A stretch of 64,000 nt of DNA from Miltoncostaea sp963770865 (GTDB lineage Bacteria > Actinomycetota > Thermoleophilia > Miltoncostaeales > Miltoncostaeaceae): the NCBI GenBank assembly GCA_963770865.1, contig CAVYRD010000022.1:45847-109846 (forward strand). The letters are read 5' to 3'. This document shows positions 37,540-45,654 of the stretch, in pieces. How positions within the stretch are numbered: the first letter of the stretch is position 1; each line of letters opens with the position of its first letter. Position numbers and translations under genes: made by a program. The notes below the pieces were generated by a model that searched no databases, was not told where the DNA came from, and worked only from the letters and a program-made list of their open reading frames with translations.

Positions 37540-37683
37540 GGGGATCTCCTTCGTCGGTCGGTCAGCCGGCCTTGCCCGGGCTCTCGGCGCCGTGGGCGAA
37601 GCCCTCCAGAGAATGACGCACCGGCAGGGCGACCGGCGGGACGGGCATGTCGCCGCGCCGCCCCGGCGGGCCGCGCGAGATGC
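37540..37683. other. intergenic, C-terminal remnant of an unknown gene
   Basis: On the minus strand a short frame ending at about 37564 reads MPVPPVALPVRHSLEGFAHG then AESPGKAG and stop, like the end of a truncated protein. Nothing recognisable lies upstream of it. It is next to the SDR remnant, so this whole stretch appears to be decaying. Confidence 0.25.
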
Positions 37684-37859
37684 CTACGCCCCGTCGACCG
37701 CCCAGGTCACGCCGGTGACGAAGCTCGCCTCGTCGCTCGCCAGGAAGAGGTGGACGTTCGCGATCTCCACCGTCGCGCGGCGCACGCCGTCGGCCGGGGC
37801 CACGCCGATGCCGGCCCCGCGCCGGTCACGATCGCGACCTTCCCGTCCGGGCGTCCCAC
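37684..37859 (-). pseudogene. short-chain dehydrogenase with the core deleted
   Basis: GTG 37859 starts PDGKVAIVTGAG, the cofactor loop of an SDR enzyme, and the next codons are one base out of frame. The end reads VEIANVHLFLASDEASFVTG and VTWAVDGA, the classic SDR C-terminus. About 190 residues, including the catalytic Tyr-x3-Lys, are missing between the two. The gap 37860-37928 shows nothing. Confidence 0.65.
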
Positions 37860-37928
37860 GGCCCCTCCGCCGTTCGCGGCGGTCAACTTGGAGGTTCCCC
37901 GGGGGCGCGGCCGGGTAACCCTGACCCC

Positions 37929-38423
37929 GTGCCTGCGGACGCCCCGACCATCGCCCCCATGCGGCCCGAGGACTGGGACCGCGTCGCCGAGATCTACGCC
38001 CAGGGCATCGCGACGGGCGACTCGACGTTCGAGACCGAGGTGCCGAGCTGGGAGCGCTGGGACGCCGACCACCTGCCGGGGCTGCGCCTCGTGGCGCGGC
38101 TCGACGGGCGCATCGTGGGGTGGGCCGCCGCGTCGCGGGTGTCCGTGCGCGACGTTTACCGGGGGGTGGCCGAGGTGTCGGTCTACGTGGCCGACGAGGC
38201 GCGCGGCTCCGGCGTCGGCGAGCCCCTCCTGCGCGCGCTGATCGACGCGAGCGAGGACGCCGGCGTCTGGACGCTCGAGGCCGTGATCTTCGTCGAGAAC
38301 CGGGCCAGCCGGGCGATGGTCGAGGCGTGCGGGTTCCGCCTGGTGGGCCGCCGCGAGCGCCTCGGTCGTCGCGAGGGGCGCTGGCGCGACGTGTGGCTCA
38401 TGGAGCGCCGCCGGGCCGGCTGA
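37929..38423 (+). CDS. GNAT acetyltransferase, phosphinothricin-acetyltransferase-like
   Basis: A 164-residue GNAT enzyme: IAPMRPEDWDRVAEIYAQGI and GDSTFETEVPSWERW are typical of Pat/Bar/YwnH proteins; acetyl-CoA binds at VADEARGSGVGEPLLRALID; the end has ENRASRAMVEACGFRLVG. Members acetylate methionine sulfone, sulfoximine or phosphinothricin, or act on amino-acid analogues. GTG start. Confidence 0.9.
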   Translation: MPADAPTIAPMRPEDWDRVAEIYAQGIATGDSTFETEVPSWERWDADHLPGLRLVARLDGRIVGWAAASRVSVRDVYRGVAEVSVYVADEARGSGVGEPLLRALIDASEDAGVWTLEAVIFVENRASRAMVEACGFRLVGRRERLGRREGRWRDVWLMERRRAG

Positions 38424-38455
38424 GCCGGCGGCCCGTCTCCCGCTACCCTCGGTGG

Positions 38456-39550
38456 GTGCCCGACGCCGCGCCGCTCACCGCGAACGAGCGTCGCCTGCGC
38501 CGCGTCGTCGTCGCCCTCGCGGTGCTCACGGCCCTGATGGTGATCGTGGTGGGCGCCGTGATCGCCTACTGGGTGCGCTTCGTGCTGCCGACCGAGCCCG
38601 ACCCGTTCACCCGGGGGCCGTACGTGGTGCAGGTGGGCACGACCACGGCGACCCTGCGGTGGCGGGTGGAGGGCGACGCGCCGGTCCGGATCGTCGCGAC
38701 CACGCCCGACGGCCGGACGGTGACGAGCGACGACGGCCGCCTCAGCGGGCTGACACCCGGTGCGCGCCAGGGCTGGGTGGCGGTGGTCAACGGCCGGGCG
38801 CGGGCGTCGGGGACGATCACCACGGCGCCCACCGACCCGGACGCGACCGTCCGCTTCACCGCGTTCGGCGACTACGGCGCGGGCGGCGAGGACGAGTGGG
38901 CCGTCGGGCGGGTCGCGGCCGCGCAGGACCCCGCGTTCACCGTCGTCCCGGGCGACAACAGCTACCTCGCCGCCGCGCCGCCGCTCTTCGACCGCAACAT
39001 CTTCGCCCCGATGCGCGCGCTGCTGGCCCAGGGCCCCTTCATCGCCACGCTGGGCGAGCACGACGTCGCCTGGTTCGGCGGGCGCGACGTGGCCCGGGCG
39101 CTCGGCCTGCCCGGCGACGGCCAGCGCTACGTCGCCGACTACGGCCCGCTGCGGTTCGTGGTGCTGGGCGTCCAGGCCGACGAGGGCGACGTCCCGGTGC
39201 TGCGCGAGGCCCTCGCGCGCCCGGGGGCGCGCCACGTCTACATCGTCGTCCACCGGCCTCCCGCGGCGGGCAACCCGGTGCTCGCCGTCGCCCGCGGCCG
39301 GGTCACGGCCGTCATCGCCGGCCACAACCACCGCTACGAGCGGCGCGTGGTGGACGGCGTGCCGATGCTCACGGTGGGCACCGGCGGCGCGTCGCGGAGC
39401 GCGGACGAGCGGCTCACCCCGCGCTCGGCCGACGCCGTCGCGTCGCTGGCCGAGTTCGGGGTGCTGCGCGTGGACGACGGGCCGCGCCGGGTGACGATGG
39501 CCTTCATCGACTCCACCGGCCGCGTCCGCGACCGGGTGAGCCTGCCCTGA
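38456..39550 (+). CDS. membrane-anchored metallophosphoesterase
   Basis: A 364-residue protein with an N-terminal anchor (VVVALAVLTALMVIVVGAVIAYWV), a fibronectin-like domain of the purple acid phosphatase type (RGPYVVQVGTTTATLRWRVE), and a calcineurin-like phosphatase domain with GDYGAGGED, PGDNSY, GEHD and GHNHRYER. The usual GNHD reads GEHD, a change of a conserved metal-site residue that may lower activity. GTG 38456 start. The next small gene begins on its stop codon. Confidence 0.85.
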   Translation: MPDAAPLTANERRLRRVVVALAVLTALMVIVVGAVIAYWVRFVLPTEPDPFTRGPYVVQVGTTTATLRWRVEGDAPVRIVATTPDGRTVTSDDGRLSGLTPGARQGWVAVVNGRARASGTITTAPTDPDATVRFTAFGDYGAGGEDEWAVGRVAAAQDPAFTVVPGDNSYLAAAPPLFDRNIFAPMRALLAQGPFIATLGEHDVAWFGGRDVARALGLPGDGQRYVADYGPLRFVVLGVQADEGDVPVLREALARPGARHVYIVVHRPPAAGNPVLAVARGRVTAVIAGHNHRYERRVVDGVPMLTVGTGGASRSADERLTPRSADAVASLAEFGVLRVDDGPRRVTMAFIDSTGRVRDRVSLP

Positions 39551-39846
39551 TGCGCGTCGCCGGGGCGATCCTGGCGCTGGCGGGCCTGGTGGGCGCCGCC
39601 GCCCTGCCCCTGCTGGGGCGCCCCGGGGCGTTCCCGCTCCTGCTGCTGGCGGCGCTTGTGCTGTGGCTGGTCGGCGCGGCCACGGCAGCCGCCTGCCTCG
39701 CGCCGCCCCGCCGGGTGCCCGGCCTCGCGGCGCTCGGCGCCGGGCTGCTCGGCTGGCCGCTCCTCCTGCTCTACGGGCTCTCGCCCCTGTGGGGCGTGCT
39801 GGCCGCCGCCTGCGGCGTGGTCGTGGCGGCTCAGGCCGTGAGGTAG
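39550..39846 (+). CDS. small membrane protein, 98 aa
   Basis: Starts on the last base of the phosphoesterase stop (TGATG). Three hydrophobic segments (AGAILALAGLVGAAALPLLG, LLLLAALVLWLVGAATAAA, LLGWPLLLLYGLSPLWGVLA plus tail) without charged loops. It is probably co-translated with the phosphoesterase. No family recognised. Its end overlaps the convergent thioredoxin gene by 16 bases. Confidence 0.6.
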   Translation: MRVAGAILALAGLVGAAALPLLGRPGAFPLLLLAALVLWLVGAATAAACLAPPRRVPGLAALGAGLLGWPLLLLYGLSPLWGVLAAACGVVVAAQAVR

Positions 39847-40268
39847 GGCGCCAGGCGTTGCTCGAGGGCCGGCGCCGGCATCGCGCCCACGATGCGGTCG
39901 ACCTCGCGGCCGTCGCGCAGCACCACCAGCAGCGGGATGCTCATCGCCTGGTACTCGGAGGCGAGGCGCGGGTTCTCGTCGACGTTCACCCGCACCAGCT
40001 TCAGCCGGCCGGCGTGCTTGGCGGCGAGGCCCTCCAGCACCGGCGCGATCTGGCGGCACGGGCCGCACCAGGGCGCCCAGAGGTCGACGACCACCGGGAC
40101 CGCCGCGCGGGCCTCGGCGTCGAAGCCCGCCTCGTCGGCCTCGACCGACCAGGGCAGGGGCCGGTGGCAGTTGCCGCACTTCGGCACCGCGAGCGCGTTG
40201 GGGCGCACGCGGCTGCGGCGCCCGCAGTTGGTGCACGCGACGACGGTGGCGGGTGGTTCGCCCGACAT
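39831..40268 (-). CDS. thioredoxin with N-terminal zinc ribbon (TrxC/Trx2-like)
   Basis: A 145-residue thioredoxin. A zinc ribbon (Cys12/15 and Cys31/34) precedes the thioredoxin fold, with the redox site Trp67-Cys-Gly-Pro-Cys71 and the cis-Pro in SIPLLVVLRDG. This is the Trx2/TrxC layout, in which the zinc ribbon adjusts redox potential and responds to oxidative stress. ATG start. It sits directly after the membrane gene of the ECF sigma operon on the same strand, only one base beyond it. Confidence 0.93.
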   Translation of the reverse strand: MSGEPPATVVACTNCGRRSRVRPNALAVPKCGNCHRPLPWSVEADEAGFDAEARAAVPVVVDLWAPWCGPCRQIAPVLEGLAAKHAGRLKLVRVNVDENPRLASEYQAMSIPLLVVLRDGREVDRIVGAMPAPALEQRLAPYLTA

Positions 40269-40269
40269 G

Positions 40270-41031
40270 TCAGCCCTCCGTTCGGGATCGGCGCGCGGCG
40301 TCGCGCGAGATGGTGGTGATCGCGGCCCCGAGGCCGCCGGCGGCGGTCAGCAGCAGGCCGACCTCCAGGGCGGGGGGCAGCAGGAGGTAGGCCGCGTAGG
40401 CCCAGCGGTTCGGCCGACGGGGCCACAGCGGCCCCTCGCGGAACAGCGCGAGGCCCGCGCCGCAGGCCACGAGCAGGGCCGCGAGGCCGAGCAGGGCGAG
40501 CGGCAGGCCGACGCCGGTGATCGCGAGCAGGCCGAGCAGCGGGAGCGCGATGGCGACGGCCACCACCCCCACCGCCAGCGCCCGCCCGGGTCGGCCCTCC
40601 CATCCGGCCGACCAGCGCTCGAAGGCCGCGGTGCGGGGGAGGGTGGCGGCGATGGCGCTGACCGCCGCCCAGACCGCGATCCGGTAGACGAGCAGGGCGG
40701 CCAGCAGCACGAGCCCGGCGACCCACCCCGGGCCCGGTATCCAGGAGACGAGCCCGCTGCCGACCACGTACTGCGAGCCCTCGACCCGCGCGCCCGGGTC
40801 GGCGTGGACGTCGCCGAAGACGGCGATCAGGTCGCCGGTCACGCGCGCGTGGGGGCCGAGGGCGACGTCGCCGCCGACCACGACGACCCGCTCTACGGTG
40901 CGGTCAACCGTCACGTCGTGGCCGATCTCCAGCACGGTGGGGTCCGGCCGCCCGCCGTCGGCGCCGAGCGCCAGCGGCGCGGCCACGAGCAGGGCGAGCA
41001 CGGCGAGGGCCGCGGCGAGCAGGCGGCTCAC
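40270..41031 (-). CDS. membrane protein with bactofilin-like repeat
   Basis: A 253-residue protein: signal or first helix (LLAAALAVLALLVAAPLALG), an extracytoplasmic stretch of short beta repeats (IGHDVTVDRTVERVVVVGGD, ALGPHARVTGDLIAVFGDVH) that resembles the right-handed helix of polymer-forming bactofilins, then four or five membrane segments. GTG 41031 overlaps the upstream stop (GTGA). It is probably controlled by the ECF sigma factor in the same operon. Role unknown, perhaps an envelope-stress sensor or scaffold. Confidence 0.65.
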   Translation of the reverse strand: MSRLLAAALAVLALLVAAPLALGADGGRPDPTVLEIGHDVTVDRTVERVVVVGGDVALGPHARVTGDLIAVFGDVHADPGARVEGSQYVVGSGLVSWIPGPGWVAGLVLLAALLVYRIAVWAAVSAIAATLPRTAAFERWSAGWEGRPGRALAVGVVAVAIALPLLGLLAITGVGLPLALLGLAALLVACGAGLALFREGPLWPRRPNRWAYAAYLLLPPALEVGLLLTAAGGLGAAITTISRDAARRSRTEG

Positions 41032-41327
41032 GGGCGCCCCGCGATCGCGCGGGAGACGAGCCACCCCAGCCAGCCGAGGGTGACGACGGCGCCGGCCCAG
41101 AAGAGCGGGTTGTCGGCGGCGGCGCCGACGGCCTCGCCGAGGCCGGCCAGCGCCAGCGCGAAAGCGGCGTCGAACGCGGGGCGCGCCAGCAGCACGAGCA
41201 CGGCGGGCACGGCGAGCACCAGCGCGGAGATGGCGAGCGCCGCGACGACGAGGGGCAGGCGGCGCTCGTGGCGCGCCACCTCGCCCATCACGCGGTCGAC
41301 GAAGTCGTCCGGCGGCGGGCCGGTCAC
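41028..41327 (-). CDS. small membrane protein, possible anti-sigma factor
   Basis: A 99-residue protein with a cytoplasmic N-terminus (DDFVDRVMGEVARHERR) and two membrane segments (LVVAALAISALVLAVPAVLV; LFWAGAVVTLGWLGWLVS). Starts within the sigma factor stop (GTGA). It is where an anti-sigma factor normally sits, but the zinc-binding Hx3Cx2C motif is absent, so it would be a non-ZAS type if it is one. Confidence 0.6.
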   Translation of the reverse strand: MTGPPPDDFVDRVMGEVARHERRLPLVVAALAISALVLAVPAVLVLLARPAFDAAFALALAGLGEAVGAAADNPLFWAGAVVTLGWLGWLVSRAIAGRP

Positions 41328-41875
41328 GGCCGCTCCCCCAGGGCCTCGCGCAGCAGGGCCCGCCCCGCGCTGAGGCGCGAGCGCACCGTGCCCACCGGCA
41401 CGTCGAGGGCGGCGGCGACCTCCTCGTAGCTCAGCCCGCGCAGCTCGCGCAGCACCACGGCCTGCTGGAGCGCCTCGGGCAGGGCGACGATGGCCGTCAC
41501 CAGCCGCTCGCGGTCGATGGTTCGCGCGACCCCCGCCTCGGTGGCGTCGGCCGCGCCCGCGGCGGGCTCCTCCTCGAGGGCCACGATCGTCACCGAGGGC
41601 CGCGCCCGCAGGCGGTCGAGGCAGTGGTTGCGGCAGATGCGCAGCAGCCAGGAGCGCAGCGGGGCGTCGCCGCGGAAGGCGCCGAGGCGCCGGTAGGCGC
41701 GCAGGAAGGCCTCCTGGGCGGCGTCCTCGGCCTCGTGCGGGTCGCCGAGGATGCCCGCCGCGTAGGCGCGCACGACGGCCTGGTGGCGCCCCACGAGCTC
41801 GCGGAACGCCTGCTCGTCGCGTCGTCGCAGGCGGGCGAGCAGCGCGCGGTCGACGTCATCGCCGGTGTCCGTCAC
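41324..41875 (-). CDS. ECF-type RNA polymerase sigma factor
   Basis: A 183-residue sigma factor: region 2 (RRDEQAFRELVGRHQAVVRA; GDPHEAEDAAQEAFLRAYRR; PLRSWLLRICRNHCLDRLRA) and region 4 (IVALPEALQQAVVLRELRGL; SYEEVAAALDVPVGTVRSRL). It leads a tightly overlapping operon with a small membrane protein, a bactofilin-like membrane protein and probably the thioredoxin. ATG 41875. Confidence 0.92.
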   Translation of the reverse strand: MTDTGDDVDRALLARLRRRDEQAFRELVGRHQAVVRAYAAGILGDPHEAEDAAQEAFLRAYRRLGAFRGDAPLRSWLLRICRNHCLDRLRARPSVTIVALEEEPAAGAADATEAGVARTIDRERLVTAIVALPEALQQAVVLRELRGLSYEEVAAALDVPVGTVRSRLSAGRALLREALGERP

Positions 41876-42025
41876 GCGTCATCCCGTGGCGCCTCGTCGG
41901 GGGATCCGCACCGGCCCATCTTGCACCCTCACCGGGTGCCGCGCGCGACCGAACTTTTCCGCGCCGGCCCTCGTCCCCACCTGAGGGCGCCCGGCCGGGG
42001 CCCGGAACCGAACGCGAGGAGCGCC

Positions 42026-42265
42026 ATGAGCCCGAGCAGCAGCCGCGCGCTCGGCATCGCCGCCGCCGTACTGGGCGTGGTGATGCTGGTCGTGGCCGTC
42101 ATCTACTGGGTGGAGCCCGCGAGCTCCCTGCCCGGCTTCTTCCCGGGGCACGAGGCCGGCTCCGATCACCACCACGTCAAGCACGGCATCGCCGCGGTCG
42201 TCGTCGCGCTCGGGCTCTTCGCCTTCGCGTGGTTCCGCACGGCCCCGGCCCGGCCGCGCCCGTGA
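42026..42265 (+). CDS. two-helix membrane protein, 79 aa
   Basis: ATG 42026 with a GAGGAG site. Two hydrophobic segments (ALGIAAAVLGVVMLVVAVIYWV; HGIAAVVVALGLFAFAWF) flank a His-rich loop (FFPGHEAGSDHHHVKHG). The same layout recurs in small actinobacterial proteins encoded beside phosphatases. The stop overlaps the UppP2 start (GTGA), so the pair is co-translated. Not recognised as a named family. Confidence 0.7.
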   Translation: MSPSSSRALGIAAAVLGVVMLVVAVIYWVEPASSLPGFFPGHEAGSDHHHVKHGIAAVVVALGLFAFAWFRTAPARPRP

Positions 42266-43122
42266 TCGGCTACGGGCAGGCGATCATCCTGGGGCTCCTG
42301 CAGGGGTTCTCGGAGCTCTTCCCCATCTCGAGCCTGGGCCACAGCGTCATCCTGCCGAGCCTGCTGGGCTGGGACATCCACCAGAACGACGACTTCTTCA
42401 TCACGTTCCTGGTCGCGACGCACCTGGCCACCGCCCTCGTGCTGCTCGGGTTCTTCTGGAAGGACTGGGTCCGCATCGTGAAGGGCCTCGCGCGCAGCCT
42501 GCGCGAGCGCCGCATCGACCCCGAGGACCCCGACGCGGTCCTCGGCTGGCTGCTCGTGGTCGGCACGATCCCGGCGGGCATCCTCGGTCTGCTGCTGGAG
42601 CACCCGCTGCGCGACCTGTTCGCCTCGCCGACGTCGGCGGCCTTCTTCCTCATGGTGAACGGGCTGCTGCTGTTCGGCGCCGAGAGGCTGCGCAAGCGGG
42701 CGCCGGTGCACGAGGTGGGCGACCCGGACGGGCGCATCGCCGAGCGTCTCTCCTTCCGGAGCGCCGTCGGCGTCGGCACCGCCCAGGCCCTCGCGCTGAT
42801 CCCGGGCATCTCGCGCTCGGGCGTCACGATGGGCGCCGGCCTGGTGGCCGGCCTCTCCAACGAGGACGCCGCGCGCTACGCCTTCCTCCTGGCCACGCCG
42901 ATCATCGGCGCGGCCGCCCTCCTGAAGCTGCCCGACCTCTTCGGGTCGCAGGGCGACGGCGTGCGGGGGCCGGCGCTCGTCGCCGCGCTCTGCGCCGCGC
43001 TCACGGCCTACCTGTCGGTGCGCTTCCTCATGAAGTACTTCGAGACGCAGCGCCTCACGCCGTTCGCGTGGTACTGCCTGGTCGCCGGCGCCGCCGCGTC
43101 GGTCTACCTGGCGGTGAACTGA
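42262..43122 (+). CDS. uppP: undecaprenyl-diphosphatase-like (BacA/UppP), second copy
   Basis: A 286-residue polytopic membrane protein. The active-site motifs read ELFPISSLGHSVI and PGISRSGVTMG, against EFLPISSTGHL and PGVSRSGSTI in the first copy. The core Glu, Ser, His and Arg remain, so activity is likely. The paralog may serve a different lipid carrier or condition. It overlaps the preceding small His-loop membrane gene by four bases. Confidence 0.9.
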   Translation: MIGYGQAIILGLLQGFSELFPISSLGHSVILPSLLGWDIHQNDDFFITFLVATHLATALVLLGFFWKDWVRIVKGLARSLRERRIDPEDPDAVLGWLLVVGTIPAGILGLLLEHPLRDLFASPTSAAFFLMVNGLLLFGAERLRKRAPVHEVGDPDGRIAERLSFRSAVGVGTAQALALIPGISRSGVTMGAGLVAGLSNEDAARYAFLLATPIIGAAALLKLPDLFGSQGDGVRGPALVAALCAALTAYLSVRFLMKYFETQRLTPFAWYCLVAGAAASVYLAVN

Positions 43123-43284
43123 GCGTCGCCGTCAGCGCCCCGGCGTCGTCGCGGGCGGCCGCGCGCGGAGCGCCGGCGGGCGGCCGTCGCGCAGCGCGAG
43201 GCTCGCGGCCAGGGTCAGGAGCGCGGCGCCCCAGGTGAGGTCGAGCGGCCCGCCGGGGGCCCGCGCCACTACCCTTGCGAGGCC

Positions 43285-43626
43285 GTGGAGCTGCCCCGCC
43301 CCCTTCCCGCGCCGCTCGTCGAGGCGATCGCCGACCGCTTCCGGGTGCTCTCCGATCCGATGCGCATCCGCATCCTCGACGCGCTGCGCGACGGGCCGGC
43401 GACGGTGGGCGAGCTCGCCGAGGCGCTCGGCACGAGCCAGCAGAACGTCTCCAAGCACCTCGGGGTCCTGGCCCAAACGGGCATGGTGGCCCGCGAGAAG
43501 GAGGGCAACAGCGTGCGCTGCCGCATCGCCGATCCGTCGGTGCTCGCGCTCTGCGAGCAGGTGTGCGGCGGCCTGCGGCGCCGGGTGGCCGAGCTGCAGG
43601 CCCTGCTGGAGCCGGCCGGCTCCTAG
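43285..43626 (+). CDS. ArsR-family transcriptional regulator
   Basis: A 113-residue winged-helix repressor: FRVLSDPMRIRILDALRDGP; VGELAEALGTSQQNVSKHLG; the wing EGNSVRCRIADPSVLALC. The two Cys in the C-terminal LALCEQVCGGL could bind metal or react with thiol stress. It has no obvious target beside it. Its stop overlaps the convergent ferredoxin gene by four bases. Confidence 0.9.
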   Translation: MELPRPLPAPLVEAIADRFRVLSDPMRIRILDALRDGPATVGELAEALGTSQQNVSKHLGVLAQTGMVAREKEGNSVRCRIADPSVLALCEQVCGGLRRRVAELQALLEPAGS

Positions 43627-43835
43627 CGCGAGCGGCGCTCCAGGGCGAGCGCGAGCTTCGGGCACATCGTGACGGCTCGCTTGGCGTCGCGCTCCAGCGA
43701 GGCGGGGACGGCCGCGCCGCGGCGGTCGACCACCGGGAAGCCCCAGCGGTCGAGCCCGATCAGCTCCGGGAGCAGCTCGTGGCAGTTGCCGTGCCCGTCG
43801 CAGGCGATCGGGTCGAGGCGCAGGTGGGTCGTCAT
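43623..43835 (-). CDS. three-cysteine ferredoxin
   Basis: A 70-residue ferredoxin of the actinobacterial P450-type: Cys12-x5-Cys18 (CDGHGNC) and Cys58-Pro (TMCPK). With three ligands it most likely holds a [3Fe-4S] cluster. Its ATG overlaps the stop of the NuoF-like gene (ATGA), so it is probably the electron acceptor or donor of that flavoprotein in the first of three redox clusters. Confidence 0.88.
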   Translation of the reverse strand: MTTHLRLDPIACDGHGNCHELLPELIGLDRWGFPVVDRRGAAVPASLERDAKRAVTMCPKLALALERRSR

Positions 43836-45091
43836 CGCCACTCCTCCGTGGTTGCCTGCGGGACCGGCAGGACCGGGTCGTGGTACGGAGCCGTGCAGCG
43901 TCCCTGCAGGTGCAGGTGCACCTCGTGGGGGAACGCGGCCAGAGCGCTGCGCGCGAGGCGGGCCGCGCCGTCCGGGTGCGCGCAGGCGCCGCGCCCCTCG
44001 ATCTCGTCCGGCAGCTCCTGCATCTCCTGCAGCGCCTCGATGGCGTTGCGGCCGCCGGCCAGCGCCGCGGACGCGTCGGCCAGCGCGCGCAGCCCGAACA
44101 CGCAGGGCCCGCACTGGCCGGCGCTCTCGCGCGCCAGGTAGCGCGAGACACGCGCCGTCTCGGCCAGCCCGCAGGCCGACCGGGGCAGCACGACGACGGT
44201 ACCGGCTCCGACCGACCCCCCGACCGGTCGGAGCCCGGCCGCGCTGAAGAGGACCCCCAGAGGGTCGTCCGTCCGCAGCCACGTGCCGAAGTACCCGCCC
44301 ACCAGCAGCCCGGCGACGCCGTCGACCGGCCCCCCGGCGAGGGCGAGCACGTCGCCCATGCGCGTGCCGATCTCGATCTCGTGGACGCCGGGCGCGTGGA
44401 CCGCGCCGCCGATCGTCACGAGCATCGAGCCGGGCTCCTCGTCGGTGCCGAGCCGGCAGAACCAGTCGGCGCCGTGGCGGGCGATGAGGGCGATCTGCGC
44501 CATCGTCTCGGCGTTCTGGACGAGCGTCGGTCGGCCGTCCACACCGCGTTCGGACGGGCGCGGCGGGGTGAGCGTCGGCTTGGCCGGACCGCCGTTCAGC
44601 CAGTGGACCAGCGCGCTCTCCTCCCCGACGACGAAGCGCTCGGGGGTGCCGGCCACGGAGAGGCGGACCGGCAGGGCCATCGGGGCGCGCCGGCGCACAG
44701 CCTCGGTGACCCGGGCCAACGCGGAGCCGGAGGCCCGCGAGACGGCCATGATGACCTCGCCCGCGCCGACGGCGCCGGCGGCGGCGAGGGCGCCGTCGAT
44801 GACCAGGTCGGGGTCGCGCGCCAGCAGGACGGCGTCCTTGCGGCTCGCCGGCTCGCCCTCGGTGCCGTTGACCACGACGACCTTGCGGCCGCGGGCCTCC
44901 GCCACCACGGAGAGCTTCAGCGAGGTGGGGAAGCCGGCCCCGCCGCGCCCGCGCAGGCCGCTGCGCTCGACCTCGTCGATGAGGGCGTCTCCGCGCACGC
45001 GCAGCGGCTCGCCGGGCTCGCGGGCGGCCAGCAGCCGGGGCAGGCCGCGTGGCGTGATCGAGGGCAACGGCGGGAGGACCGCGGTCCCCAT
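43832..45091 (-). CDS. NuoF-like NADH:acceptor flavoprotein
   Basis: A 419-residue homologue of the 51-kDa complex I subunit. FMN/NADH region: SGLRGRGGAGFPTSLKLSVV and VVVNGTEGEPASRKD; SLBB-type domain: GTRMGDVLALAGGPVDGVAG; C-terminal cluster: SAGQCGPCVFGLRAL and GACAHPDG. Only three Cys of the usual four-Cys site were located. It stands alone, without NuoE or NuoG, between a heme membrane protein and a ferredoxin, so it probably moves electrons from NAD(P)H to that ferredoxin. ATG 45091 shares one base with the upstream stop. Confidence 0.85.
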   Translation of the reverse strand: MGTAVLPPLPSITPRGLPRLLAAREPGEPLRVRGDALIDEVERSGLRGRGGAGFPTSLKLSVVAEARGRKVVVVNGTEGEPASRKDAVLLARDPDLVIDGALAAAGAVGAGEVIMAVSRASGSALARVTEAVRRRAPMALPVRLSVAGTPERFVVGEESALVHWLNGGPAKPTLTPPRPSERGVDGRPTLVQNAETMAQIALIARHGADWFCRLGTDEEPGSMLVTIGGAVHAPGVHEIEIGTRMGDVLALAGGPVDGVAGLLVGGYFGTWLRTDDPLGVLFSAAGLRPVGGSVGAGTVVVLPRSACGLAETARVSRYLARESAGQCGPCVFGLRALADASAALAGGRNAIEALQEMQELPDEIEGRGACAHPDGAARLARSALAAFPHEVHLHLQGRCTAPYHDPVLPVPQATTEEWR

Positions 45092-45654
45092 CACCGCACC
45101 GTCGCGGGAGAGGGATCGTCCGAGGGCTGCAGGATGCGCCATGCGATGCTTCCTCCGATCAGGGCGACGCAGCCGATCGCGACGGCGCGGAGCCAGAGGG
45201 TCGAGGTGTCCGTGCCGATGCCGAGGGCGTGGATGAGCGCCACGGGCCAGGCGGCGTAGGCGGCCCAGTGGATCGTCCGCCAGGTGCGGAAGCCGATGCG
45301 GCCGCGCAGGAAGCCGGTGACCGTCAGGGCGATCACCAGGTCCACCGCGATCGCGCCGAGGCCCACGAAGAGCGGCTTCCAGCTCGCCGCGAAGGGCACG
45401 ATCACGTCGATCAGGCGCACCGCGGTGTACGGGTCGATCACCGCCGTCGCCACGTGGATGGCGATGAAGCTCACCGCCAGCAGCGAGATGCTGCGGTGCA
45501 GCGCCATGGTGGCGAACCGCGGCAGCGAGCCGAGGCGGACGCCGCCGTAGGTCGCCACCCCGAGGGCCATGACGCCCGTGAAGAGCAGCAGCGAGACCAC
45601 GCCGGTGCCGCGCATCAGGAACCACACGGCGTTGCTCGATGCGATGCCGTTCAC
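45091..45654 (-). CDS. ferric-reductase-like bis-heme membrane protein
   Basis: A 187-residue membrane protein with five helices of the ferric reductase/YedZ type. Heme ligands are the His pairs in MALHRSISLLAVSFIAIHVA and TIHWAAYAAWPVALIHALGI. It has no flavin or NAD domain of its own, so it must get electrons from a partner, plausibly the ferredoxin/NuoF-like pair. GTG start overlaps the ApbE stop (GTGA). Confidence 0.85.
   Translation of the reverse strand: MNGIASSNAVWFLMRGTGVVSLLLFTGVMALGVATYGGVRLGSLPRFATMALHRSISLLAVSFIAIHVATAVIDPYTAVRLIDVIVPFAASWKPLFVGLGAIAVDLVIALTVTGFLRGRIGFRTWRTIHWAAYAAWPVALIHALGIGTDTSTLWLRAVAIGCVALIGGSIAWRILQPSDDPSPATVR

Noticed and set aside
43132..43269. 46-residue minus-strand frame (MARAPGGPLDLTWGAALLTL and on)
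   Set aside because: It lies in the ArsR promoter region, has no ribosome site and matches no family.
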